Shown here in pieces: positions 1 through 6,767 of a stretch of 20,369 nt of DNA (position 1 is its first letter; the number at the start of each line of letters is the position of its first letter). The stretch lies in assembly GCA_031258915.1 (NCBI GenBank), contig JAIRMD010000026.1:1-20369 (forward strand), in the 5' to 3' direction. Below the pieces are notes generated by a model that saw only the letters and a list, made by a program, of their open reading frames with translations, did no database searches and was not told the DNA's origin. The DNA is from Prevotellaceae bacterium. Lineage in GTDB: Bacteria; Bacteroidota; Bacteroidia; Bacteroidales; UBA932. The position numbers were made by a program, and so were the translations under genes.

Positions 1-114
1 AAATTTGTGGCAAATTTGCGGAGCATGGGGCTACCCGTGGAGAAAATAGCCGCGTACACCCAGCTCTCTGCGGAGAAAGTAGCCGCCATTCTCAAAGAGC
101 AGGAGCGGGCATAA
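1..114 (+). CDS. C-terminal tail of an Rpn-family (PD-(D/E)XK) nuclease/transposase-like protein, 5' end outside the window
   Basis: Frame 1 is open from the first base to TAA at 112-114 and gives 37 residues. It includes NLRSMGLPVEKIAAYTQLSA and ends KEQERA. The pattern (a short helix, then Gly-Leu/Met-x-hydrophobic-E-K-I-A, then T-x-L-S-x-E-x-V) is the typical tail of Rpn/PDDEXK_2 family proteins, where it reads roughly GlsieeIaeiTgLsleeI. These proteins are recombination-promoting nucleases, often multicopy in Bacteroidetes. The catalytic domain lies upstream of the window, so the assignment rests on the tail only. The rest of the gene could be intact or broken. Confidence 0.6.
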   Translation, partial: KFVANLRSMGLPVEKIAAYTQLSAEKVAAILKEQERA

Positions 115-356
115 TACCCCCCCACCGCGCTGTCATTCCGACCGAAGCCGCCCCTCCATCATCCGGTATTGCGCGGCGCAGCAACTTGAATTGCACCATT
201 TTGCGCACCGCGCTTAGAGATTGCATGATTTTTATGTAATTTTCGTAAGAAAATAGCTGCTTATCGGCTATGATGGTAAATGGTAATGTATTGACCACCT
301 GGTAAATATACTTATACCGCACGCGGGCAGTATAAAAAAAACTAACCCATAAGGAA
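115..356. other. Gene-poor stretch between the Rpn tail and gltX
   Basis: No convincing gene is present. The first part (about 120-190) is GC-rich and contains GTCATTCCGACCGAAGCCG, of the REP/filler type common in intergenic DNA. From about 190 to 345 it is AT-rich. A minus-strand frame at 92-322 (GTG start) encodes a natural-looking stretch that includes NTLPFTIIADKQLFSYENY, then runs into the filler sequence. It may be a gene relic, but I see no family. A copy of the 18-bp dispersed repeat sits at 313-330. Confidence 0.4.
313..330 (-). repeat. 18-bp dispersed repeat, copy 1
   Basis: The minus strand reads CTGCCCGCGTGCGGTATA. It differs at one base from the copy at 4237-4254 and at two from the copy at 16524-16541. 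All three copies lie in gene-poor or relic DNA. Confidence 0.45.
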
Positions 357-440
357 ATGGAAAAATATCAGGACGTAGTCCGCGTTGCAAAAATCTCCGT
401 AGAGCAGGTGCAGGCTATCTCGAAAGACAGAAATTATTGA
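357..440 (+). pseudogene. Possible second Rpn-type C-terminal tail (27-codon remnant)
   Basis: A 27-codon ORF starts at ATG 357 and stops at TGA 438-440, only 7 bases before the gltX ATG. It reads MEKYQDVVRV, then AKISVEQVQAISKDRNY. The AKISVEQVQAI part resembles the last helix of Rpn-family proteins (compare QLSAEKVAAILK in the fragment at 1-114). I infer a decayed remnant of a second copy. A real short leader peptide of gltX is the alternative. There is an in-frame stop at 333-335 and no catalytic region. Confidence 0.3.
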
Positions 441-447
441 CTTGAAA

Positions 448-1884
448 ATGAATAGCATACGAACAAGATTTGCCCCAAGCCCAACCGGATTTATGCACAT
501 AGGCAACCTCCGGACGGCGCTGTACGCCTACCTGTTTGCAAAGAAGAACCAAGGACAGTTCATCCTGCGCATAGAGGACACCGACCAAGAGCGCCTCGTG
601 GGCGATGCCGTAAGCGCAATCTACAGCACGCTGAAGCTCGCCAACCTCCGCCACGATGAAGGCCCCGACGTGGGCGGCCCCTGCGGGCCTTACATGCAGA
701 GCGAGCGAAGGGACATCTACAAAAAGTACGCCATGGCGCTCGTAGATTCCTCCCACGCCTACCGCTGCTTCTGCACCAAGGAAAGGCTTGACGCGCTGGT
801 TGACGGCACCGGAAACCGCCGCTACGACAAGCGCTGCCTGCACCTCAGCCCGGAAGAAGTCGAGGAAAAGCTCGCCCGCGGCGCCCCTTACGTTATCCGC
901 CAGAACGTGCCGCAGGAAGGCATCACTACTTTCTCCGACCTGGTGTACGGCGAAATCAGCATCGAAAACAGGGAGCTGCACGACAACGTCCTGCTCAAGT
1001 CCGACGGATTCCCAACGTACAACTTCGCCAACGTTGTTGACGACCACCTGATGGGAATAACCCACGTCTTTCGGGGCATGGAGTACCTCAGCAGCACGCC
1101 CAACTACAACCTGCTCTACGAGGCGCTGGGGTGGGCAGTACCGCTGTACGTGCACCTGCCCCACATCATGCGGGACAAGCGCCACAAGCTGAGCAAGCGG
1201 CACGGCGATGCCAACTTTGAGGATTTTCTGGGCAAGGGATTTTTACCCGAAGCTATCCTGAACTACGTGGCGCTGCTGGGGTGGAATCCCAAAAGCGAGG
1301 TGGAGAAGTTTAGCCTCGACGAGCTGGTCGAAGCTTTCGACATCAGCGGCATATCCAAGTCGTCTGCCGTGTTCGACGAGGTCAAGCTGCGGTGGCTCAA
1401 CGCGCAGTACATAAAAGAGCTGCCCCTGCAGCGCTTCCACGAGCTTGCGGCGCCGCGCTACCGCGCCATCTCCACGCCGGTAGACTTCAACCTGCTCAGC
1501 GCGCTGGTGCAAGCAAGAATCAGCGCACTCTCCGACATACCAGAAATCATTGAGTTTATAGACAGCTTTGAGGGCTACAGCTTGGAGCTGTTCGAGAATA
1601 AGAACGCCAAGTCGTCCGCGCAGCTGGCAAAAGAGGTTTTACCCGCAGCAATCGCAGCGCTGGAGGGCATTGAGAACTGGAGCAACGACGCGCTGTTCGC
1701 CGCGCTTGAGCAGCTAACGGCGCAGCTCGACCTCAAAAAGAAGCAGCTGCTGTGGATTGTACGCATTGCCGTTACGGGGCGGCTTTCAACGCCGGGCGGC
1801 GCGTCGGAGATGTGTGCGCTGATAGGCAAAGAGCAATCGCTATGCCGGCTAAAGCAATCGCTATGCACGCTATGCGCTGCATAG
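448..1884 (+). CDS. gltX: Glutamate--tRNA ligase (GluRS)
   Basis: Class I aminoacyl-tRNA synthetase that charges tRNA-Glu with glutamate using ATP in the cytoplasm. The HIGH-type motif is HIGN at residues 17-20, just after FAPSPTG. The KMSKS-type motif is KLSKR at 247-251. A zinc-site pattern C-x-C-x20-C-x-H is seen at C107, C109, C130 and H132. The length (478 aa) is normal for bacterial GluRS. I chose ATG 448 (MNSIRTRFAPSPTG) because GluRS begins just before this motif. An in-frame TTG at 442 would add two residues and is less likely. The extreme C-terminus contains a tandem 21-bp duplication (1832-1873) that repeats QSLC. The gene is convergent with the MATE gene, with 57 bases between the stops and no clear terminator hairpin. 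Confidence 0.97.
   Translation: MNSIRTRFAPSPTGFMHIGNLRTALYAYLFAKKNQGQFILRIEDTDQERLVGDAVSAIYSTLKLANLRHDEGPDVGGPCGPYMQSERRDIYKKYAMALVDSSHAYRCFCTKERLDALVDGTGNRRYDKRCLHLSPEEVEEKLARGAPYVIRQNVPQEGITTFSDLVYGEISIENRELHDNVLLKSDGFPTYNFANVVDDHLMGITHVFRGMEYLSSTPNYNLLYEALGWAVPLYVHLPHIMRDKRHKLSKRHGDANFEDFLGKGFLPEAILNYVALLGWNPKSEVEKFSLDELVEAFDISGISKSSAVFDEVKLRWLNAQYIKELPLQRFHELAAPRYRAISTPVDFNLLSALVQARISALSDIPEIIEFIDSFEGYSLELFENKNAKSSAQLAKEVLPAAIAALEGIENWSNDALFAALEQLTAQLDLKKKQLLWIVRIAVTGRLSTPGGASEMCALIGKEQSLCRLKQSLCTLCAA
1832..1873 (+). repeat. Two tandem 21-bp units at the 3' end of gltX
   Basis: AGCAATCGCTATGC occurs at 1832-1845 and again at 1853-1866, exactly 21 bases (7 codons) apart, so the reading frame is kept and the QSLC peptide is duplicated near the C-terminus of GluRS. 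Confidence 0.7.
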
Positions 1885-1941
1885 CTACTCTTGCCTTACA
1901 AACTTGCGCGAGGATTGGCTCTTTACCAGTCACCCTCCGCG

Positions 1942-3291
1942 CTATATCCACCCTCCCCTGCTAAGCGATTTGGTAGCCCTGAAAAAGACGACCGCTGTAA
2001 CCGCTGAGGCAACAAAATCGGCTATCGGTATGCTGACCCATACGCCAACGGTATGGAAAAAGTACGGAAGAATAATCAGGCAGGGCACCAAGAACAGCAT
2101 CTGCCGGGTGAGCGACAGAAAGATGGCAATCTTGGGCTTCCCGATGGAGAGGAAAAAGTTGGAGGTAACCATCTGAAAGCCAACGATGGGAAAAACGGCA
2201 AAAATGATGCGTATCCCCTGCACGGAGGCCTGCGTAAGCTCTGCGTCGGTGGTGAACCACCCAACGATGAAGCTCGGGAAGAGCTGGCAGAGCAGCGCCC
2301 CAAACGTGGTAACGCCCATCCCCCACCAGATGGTCAGGCGGGTAACTTTGCTCACGCGGTCGGCATGGCGTGCGCCGTAGTTGTAGCCCACAATGGGCTG
2401 CATCCCCTGATTCAGCCCCATGACGACCATGACGAAAAGAAAAACAATCCGGTTGATTACCCCGTAGGCGCCAATGGCCACATCTCCGCCGTACTCCTTC
2501 AGCGCCTTGTTGATGAGAATCACTATCAGGCACGCGCAGGCGTTCATCAAGAACGGCGACAGCCCAATGGCCAGCATACCTTTTACCAGCTCTGGCTTCA
2601 GCCGGAATATTCCCCTGCGGAGGTACACCACCCTGTTAGGGTTCAGCAGGTGCACAACCTGCAGGGCGAGGGAGATGGTCTGCGCAATGACGGTTGACCA
2701 CGCCGCTCCCTTAACGCCCCAGCCAAACCCGAAGATGAACAGAGGCGCCAGCGCACAGTTGATGCCCACCGAGAGCAGCGTGGCGTACATGGCCATGCGC
2801 GGGTAGCCCGCCGAGCGGATAATGGCGTTAAGCCCAAAGTACATGTGGGTAATTACGTTGCCCAGCAGGATGATGCGCATGAAATCCCGTGCGTGGGGAA
2901 TGGTGTTTTCGCTTGCCCCAAAAAAGTAGAGAACGTCGTCCAGAAAGGGGAAGCAGAGCAGCGAAAAGAGTATTCCAAAAATGATGTTCAGCGACAGCAC
3001 GTTGCCCAGCACGCGGTTGGCGCTTTTGTAGTCCTTTTGCCCCAGCTTGACCGAAATCAGCGTGGAGGCACCCACGCCCACAAGCGAGCCAACGGCCGCG
3101 GCGAGGTTCATCAGCGGGTAGGTAAGCGCCAGCCCGGCGATAGCCCAGCGCCCCACGCCGTGCCCGATGAAGACGCTATCGACGATGTTGTATAGCGACG
3201 ATGCCGTCATGGCGATAATCGCCGGAAAAGCGTACTGCGCCAGCAGCTTACCTGGGTGCTCTGTACCTAATAAAAGCGGTGAATTTGACAT
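1942..3291 (-). CDS. MATE family multidrug/cation efflux transporter
   Basis: A 449-residue integral inner-membrane protein with about 12 hydrophobic segments, the normal size for the MATE superfamily, which exports drugs or metabolites against Na+ or H+ gradients. Typical features are the N-terminal FPAIIAMTASSLYNIVDSVF with IGHGVG, the LVGVGASTLISVKLGQKD loop after helix 2, and the second-half MGLNQGMQPIVGYNYGA, matching the MepA/NorM-like pattern. The start at ATG 3291 gives the usual short cytoplasmic N-terminus. It lies 15 bases downstream of the ispE stop on the same strand, so it is probably co-transcribed from the promoter near 4400. The substrate cannot be told from sequence. Confidence 0.92.
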   Translation of the reverse strand: MSNSPLLLGTEHPGKLLAQYAFPAIIAMTASSLYNIVDSVFIGHGVGRWAIAGLALTYPLMNLAAAVGSLVGVGASTLISVKLGQKDYKSANRVLGNVLSLNIIFGILFSLLCFPFLDDVLYFFGASENTIPHARDFMRIILLGNVITHMYFGLNAIIRSAGYPRMAMYATLLSVGINCALAPLFIFGFGWGVKGAAWSTVIAQTISLALQVVHLLNPNRVVYLRRGIFRLKPELVKGMLAIGLSPFLMNACACLIVILINKALKEYGGDVAIGAYGVINRIVFLFVMVVMGLNQGMQPIVGYNYGARHADRVSKVTRLTIWWGMGVTTFGALLCQLFPSFIVGWFTTDAELTQASVQGIRIIFAVFPIVGFQMVTSNFFLSIGKPKIAIFLSLTRQMLFLVPCLIILPYFFHTVGVWVSIPIADFVASAVTAVVFFRATKSLSRGGWI

Positions 3292-3306
3292 GATTACTTC
3301 TTTGCC

Positions 3307-4119
3307 TCAGCGTATCTTTTGCTTAAATATGGTGCAGCCCGGAAAAAGCAACGCTGCGCCGTCGGGTATCTTCCTGAAAATTCCAAACACGGCAGCGCCG
3401 CTCCCCGACATGGCTGCGTAAGCCGCCCCGCTGCCGTACAGCTTGCTTTTTATGCTTTGCAGCGACGGATGCTTTGCAAAAACAAGCGGCTCAAAGTCGT
3501 TGACAAGCGCGTCCTTCCACGCTTCGATGGGCTGAGTCAGCACGCACAGCAAGCTCGTTTTCGGGGCTTTTGGCGTAATCTCCGCGTAGGCCTCAGCCGT
3601 GCTGACGCCAAGCGGAGGCTTCACCACCAGCAGCTCCCAGCCCGCAAGGTTTAGCGCTATCCGCCGCAAAATTTCGCCGCGCCCCGTGGCCAGCATGGGG
3701 GCGTTGTAGATGAAAAAAGCGCAATCGCTGCCCAGCTGCGCGGCGTACCGCGCCAGCTGCGGCAGGGAAAGGCCAAGCCGAAAAATTTCGTTTAGCGCCC
3801 GCAGCACAAAAGCGGCGTTGCTCGACCCTCCGCCAAGCCCTGCTCCAAGCGGGACCTGCTTATGCAGAAAAATATCGGCGCCCGGCAAGCCAAAATCCTT
3901 TTGCAGCAGGCGAAAGGCCCTTGCGCACAGGTTTTTTTCCGGTGCCACGTCAACGGGCAGCCCGGTGCAGCGCAGGGCAAACGCCGGGGCCGGCAGCACC
4001 TCTACCATATCGCTCCAGCCAACGGGAAAAAGCGCCGTCTCAATGTTGTGAAACCCATCGGGGCGCTTCTGCGTAACGTGCAGGCCAAGGTTGATTTTTG
4101 CGTTGGAAAGCTGGAGCAT
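3307..4119 (-). CDS. ispE: 4-diphosphocytidyl-2-C-methyl-D-erythritol kinase
   Basis: GHMP-family kinase of the non-mevalonate (MEP) isoprenoid pathway. It phosphorylates the 2-hydroxyl of CDP-methylerythritol with ATP. The N-terminal AKINLGLHV carries the substrate lysine (K8). The glycine-rich ATP loop PLGAGLGGGSSNAA starts at residue 90. The catalytic aspartate motif GSDCAFF gives D132, and a late MSGSGAAVFGIF glycine motif is present. The length (270 aa) is typical. ATG 4119 directly precedes the conserved LQLSNAKINLG. It is the middle gene of a likely minus-strand operon: the small ORF at 4135-4308 ends 15 bases upstream, and the MATE gene starts 15 bases downstream. Confidence 0.95.
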   Translation of the reverse strand: MLQLSNAKINLGLHVTQKRPDGFHNIETALFPVGWSDMVEVLPAPAFALRCTGLPVDVAPEKNLCARAFRLLQKDFGLPGADIFLHKQVPLGAGLGGGSSNAAFVLRALNEIFRLGLSLPQLARYAAQLGSDCAFFIYNAPMLATGRGEILRRIALNLAGWELLVVKPPLGVSTAEAYAEITPKAPKTSLLCVLTQPIEAWKDALVNDFEPLVFAKHPSLQSIKSKLYGSGAAYAAMSGSGAAVFGIFRKIPDGAALLFPGCTIFKQKIR

Positions 4120-4134
4120 TGCTGCCTATATCGT

Positions 4135-4308
4135 TTATAATTTTTTTGCGGGCAAAATTTTGCTGATGGTTGCGTAGGCGTTGTCGAAGCCTGCGCTTAT
4201 GGTACGCGCATCTAAAACGCCATCGTAGTAGCCATCTATACTGCACGCGGGCAGGTTTTGTTCATTGCCCTTTAGGGCATTCATATAAGTAGAAAAGCCG
4301 AATGGCAT
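4135..4308 (-). CDS. Small unknown ORF ahead of ispE (57 aa)
   Basis: A minus-strand frame runs from ATG 4308 (alternative ATG 4284) to TAA at 4137-4135, with an in-frame stop just upstream (4317-4315). The peptide starts MPFGFSTYMNALKGNE, continues through SIDGYYDGVLDARTISAG and ends FDNAYATISKILPAKKL. The composition looks like a genuine soluble protein rather than a shadow, since no gene overlaps on the other strand. It sits between a perfect Bacteroidales promoter (4385-4416) and ispE, with the same 15-base gap to ispE that ispE has to the MATE gene. I do not recognise a family. It could be a small gene or the preserved C-terminal end of a lost larger one. A copy of the dispersed repeat lies inside it. 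Confidence 0.4.
   Translation of the reverse strand: MPFGFSTYMNALKGNEQNLPACSIDGYYDGVLDARTISAGFDNAYATISKILPAKKL
4237..4254 (-). repeat. 18-bp dispersed repeat, copy 2
   Basis: The minus strand reads CTGCCCGCGTGCAGTATA. Similarity to copy 3 (16518-16542) extends to 25 bases, 4236-4260, with one mismatch, and more weakly beyond. The core contains a CTGC-N6-GCAG dyad. Confidence 0.55.
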
Positions 4309-4384
4309 ACGTTTTCAGGAAGACGCTATTATTCGTTATATCTTATTTACTTCGCTTCCCTAAGGATGGTTATGAATGGCACCG

Positions 4385-4416
4385 CAAAGGTAAAAACTTA
4401 TTTTTGTAAATGCAAA
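4385..4416 (-). promoter_or_regulatory. Bacteroidales-type promoter for the small ORF-ispE-MATE cluster
   Basis: On the minus strand TTTG (4416-4413) is followed by a 20-base spacer and TACCTTTG (4392-4385). This is a full match to the Bacteroidales sigma consensus TTTG-N19-21-TAnnTTTG. Transcription would begin near 4378, about 70 bases before the small ORF. The remaining intergenic bases (4309-4472) show no other gene. A 6-bp-arm hairpin, TGCCCTTTAGGGCA, lies at 4266-4279 inside the small ORF. Confidence 0.7.
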
Positions 4417-4472
4417 AGGGGCAATGAACGCACCACAAAACTCCTACTGCCAAAGTCAGGGGAAAGCGGGCT

Positions 4473-5258
4473 TCACAGGTGCAATCGCTTTACAGCCTTC
4501 AGCCGGTGTGTGTAGCGGTTGAGGTCGCTACGGAAGATGCCTTCGCTATCAATGCTGTCGATGCGGACGCAGCCGGAGGCGTGGATAATTCTCCCCCCGC
4601 CCAGCACCATGCCCACGTGGATAATTTTCTCCTCGCTGCTGCAAAAAAACGCAAGGTCTGCGGGCTGCGCCTCCTGCACGGAAGCTACGGGTTTGCCCAT
4701 GCCGGCCTGCTGCGCGGCATCGCGCGGAATATTTACCCCCGCCACGCGGTAGGCCAGCTGCGTAAGCCCCGAGCAGTCGATGCCCAGCAGCGTGCGCCCG
4801 CCCCAGAGGTAGGGAGCGTTGAGCAGCTGCAACGCCGCCGCTATGGAGGCCTCGCGCCTGTGGCTGGGCTGCCGGCGGAGGGTGTGCTCCAGCCGGTAGG
4901 CGCTGCCCGCCAGCGTAAACGTGCGCGCAGCCTCACTGTAGCGGTACAGCACGCTGCCCTGCGGGAGGTAAACGCGCTGCCCCGTTTTTTCGCTCACGGC
5001 GCAGCACAGCGCAGAGGTGCAGAGGCGGCTGGGGAGCGCAGCCTCCTGCCTCCACGCTGCCTCGTCCGGCAGGAATACCATAAGAGGGTTTACCCAGCCC
5101 GAGTAGCGGTCGGTATCGGCGCAAATGCGCAGCCAGCGGCCGGCCTGCTCCTCGACGCAGAATGTCTCGCCCCACAGCAACTGCGATACCATTTCGCTAC
5201 GCTCGTCAGCGGCAGCGCGCATGGGAGCTACCGGGCTAATGGCAATGCCGTGCTTCAT
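4473..5258 (-). CDS. NlpC/P60 (C40) peptidase with N-terminal SH3-like region, probable cytoplasmic murein-peptide endopeptidase
   Basis: A 261-residue cysteine peptidase. The first about 60 residues look like a bacterial SH3 domain (ADERSEMVSQLLWGETFCV ... GRWLRICAD ... GWV), and a second SH3-like stretch follows at about 85-125. The NlpC/P60 domain spans about 137-255, with LWGGRTLLGIDCSGLTQ placing the nucleophile at C162. H214 in IIHVGMVLG is the catalytic His, and H226 in RIIHASG is the third polar residue. There is no signal peptide, which fits the Bacteroidetes YkfC/dipeptidyl-peptidase VI group that cleaves gamma-D-Glu-diamino acid bonds in recycled wall peptides. ATG 5258 is followed directly by the SH3 region. 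Divergent from ruvX. No convincing promoter -33/-7 pair was seen upstream on this strand. Confidence 0.88.
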   Translation of the reverse strand: MKHGIAISPVAPMRAAADERSEMVSQLLWGETFCVEEQAGRWLRICADTDRYSGWVNPLMVFLPDEAAWRQEAALPSRLCTSALCCAVSEKTGQRVYLPQGSVLYRYSEAARTFTLAGSAYRLEHTLRRQPSHRREASIAAALQLLNAPYLWGGRTLLGIDCSGLTQLAYRVAGVNIPRDAAQQAGMGKPVASVQEAQPADLAFFCSSEEKIIHVGMVLGGGRIIHASGCVRIDSIDSEGIFRSDLNRYTHRLKAVKRLHL

Positions 5259-5394
5259 GTTTTTTTAGCTGCGAATTAGGAGTTGTGATCAGCAAGTACC
5301 TACAAGCAAACATGCTACATTGTTGAAAATTTGTTTGTAAAAATATTTATTTGTGTGAAATAATACTGTAAAGATAGAAAAAAATATGGACATG

Positions 5395-5426
5395 CTTGCT
5401 AAGGTTGGCAAAAAGTAGTAGGTTTG
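5395..5426 (+). promoter_or_regulatory. Promoter of the ruvX-M23-hemH operon
   Basis: CTTG (5395-5398), a 20-base spacer, then TAGGTTTG (5419-5426) match the Bacteroidales consensus with one mismatch in the -33 box. Transcription from about 5433 would exclude the upstream in-frame TTG codons at 5396 and 5411 as starts, and so supports the ruvX start at 5444 (or 5435). Confidence 0.6.
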
Positions 5427-5443
5427 CAGCTGGTTTGAAAAAA

Positions 5444-5878
5444 TTGGGAAGATTATTAGCCATAGACTACGGTAAAAAGCGCGTGGGCATAGCCGCTACC
5501 GATGCGCTGCAAATTGCAGCCAACGCGCTCGATACGCTGCCGCCCGCCGCCGCGCTCGACTTTTTGCAGCGCTACGCCGCAGCCCACAAAGTAGATGTTG
5601 TGGTGGTGGGAATGCCGGTCAACCTCAACGGGCAGCCCTCGGCGGCAGCGGCAGGGGCACGGGCTTTTACGGCGCGCATCAGGAAGCAGCTGCCTGATGT
5701 GCAGGTGGATACATTCGACGAGCGGTTTACCTCCAAAATAGCCCGGCAAACAATCATGGAGGCAGGCGTGAGGAAAATGGGCAGGCGCAGCAAGGAGCTG
5801 GTGGATAAAGTGAGCGCGTGCATCATGCTTCAATCCTACATGGAGCATAGAAGCTGGCAAATGAAAAATATAAAATAA
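5444..5878 (+). CDS. ruvX: RuvX/YqgF: putative pre-16S rRNA nuclease (Holliday junction resolvase-like)
   Basis: A RNase H-fold nuclease of the YqgF family, implicated in 5' maturation of 16S rRNA and formerly called a Holliday junction resolvase. Visible motifs are LAIDYGKKRVGIAATD with D8, the VVVVGMPVNLNG strand, FDERFTS with E93, and ELVDKVSACIMLQSY with D121, the usual acidic set. I place the start at TTG 5444 (MGRLLAIDYG), giving 144 residues, close to the usual 135-145. TTG 5435 (adding MKK) is the alternative. No ATG exists before the first motif, so a TTG start appears forced. First gene of an operon: the M23 gene starts 9 bases after its stop. Confidence 0.9.
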   Translation: MGRLLAIDYGKKRVGIAATDALQIAANALDTLPPAAALDFLQRYAAAHKVDVVVVGMPVNLNGQPSAAAAGARAFTARIRKQLPDVQVDTFDERFTSKIARQTIMEAGVRKMGRRSKELVDKVSACIMLQSYMEHRSWQMKNIK

Positions 5879-5887
5879 AAAAATTGC

Positions 5888-6760
5888 ATGATTAAGTACA
5901 CCCGCAGCAAGTACGCCTTGCTGCTTACCTTAGCGCTAACGCTTAGCAGCGCTGCCTTCTCGCAGCTCGTACAGGATTCCGTAGATTTACAGCCATACGA
6001 TTTAAAGATAGAGGATGACGAATCGGATGAGGCAGATTCCGTGCTTTTCATTACTCCGGGTGCTGATACTGCCTACCCGGCCTGCACAATCTACGGCAGC
6101 TCGTGGAGCAACATTGACGTAAACCCTTACGGCGCTTCGCTTGCGAACATACCCGACACTATCCCTATTAACCTTGCCGGATACACTCACCCCAACCATA
6201 ACGTAATCACCTCGCGCTTCGGATTCCGCCGCTGGAAGTTCCACTACGGCATTGACCTGCGCGTGGCCGTTGGCGATCCGGTGCGCTGCGCATTCGACGG
6301 ACGGGTGCGCATTGCACGGCGCGGAAGAGCATACGGCAACTACGTGGTGGTGAGGCACTACAACGGATTGGAAACGACCTACGCGCACCTGAGCAAAATC
6401 AAGGTAAAGGTAAACGACGAAATCAAATCGGGCGACTTGGTTGGCTTGGGAGGCAACACCGGACGCAGCTCCGGCCCCCACCTGCACTACGAAATACGCT
6501 TCATCGGGCAAGCTATAGACCCGATGATGATCATTAACTTTGAAACGGGAGCACCTTACACCGATACGCTTTCGCTCGCGGCGTACCATTTTGAGTACGC
6601 CAAGGAGCTGGAGAAGGTGCAATACTGGACGGTGCGCCCCGGCGATTCGCTTTGGGCTATTTCGCAAAAAACGGGAATATCCATTGCCCGCATTTGCGAA
6701 ATCAACCACATCTCACGATCTTCTATTCTGAGGCTGGGGCAGCATATTCGGTACCGGTAA
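5888..6760 (+). CDS. M23 family (LytM-type) metalloendopeptidase with C-terminal LysM domain
   Basis: A predicted exported peptidoglycan endopeptidase of 290 residues. Residues 1-25 form a signal peptide (basic start, LLLTLALTLSSAAFS, then Q). An acidic linker runs to about residue 60. The M23 domain spans about 103-215: H119 and D123 in FHYGIDL and H200 in GPHLHYE are zinc ligands, and H167 in TYAHLS and H198 complete the active site, so it should be catalytically competent. The LysM domain at about 246-290 (YWTVRPGDSLWAISQKTGIS) binds glycan chains. The start is ATG 5888, 9 bases after ruvX. hemH begins 7 bases after its stop, indicating one transcript. It would act in the periplasm on cross-bridges during growth. 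Confidence 0.93.
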   Translation: MIKYTRSKYALLLTLALTLSSAAFSQLVQDSVDLQPYDLKIEDDESDEADSVLFITPGADTAYPACTIYGSSWSNIDVNPYGASLANIPDTIPINLAGYTHPNHNVITSRFGFRRWKFHYGIDLRVAVGDPVRCAFDGRVRIARRGRAYGNYVVVRHYNGLETTYAHLSKIKVKVNDEIKSGDLVGLGGNTGRSSGPHLHYEIRFIGQAIDPMMIINFETGAPYTDTLSLAAYHFEYAKELEKVQYWTVRPGDSLWAISQKTGISIARICEINHISRSSILRLGQHIRYR

Positions 6761-6767
6761 AATTGAA

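Noticed and set aside
92..322. 76-codon minus-strand ORF with GTG start
   Set aside because: Its 3' half is REP-like filler and it overlaps the Rpn tail. Only part looks protein-like, so it is mentioned in the intergenic entry rather than called as a gene.
1885..1941. Bidirectional terminator between gltX and the MATE gene
   Set aside because: No stem of useful length is found in the 57 bases.
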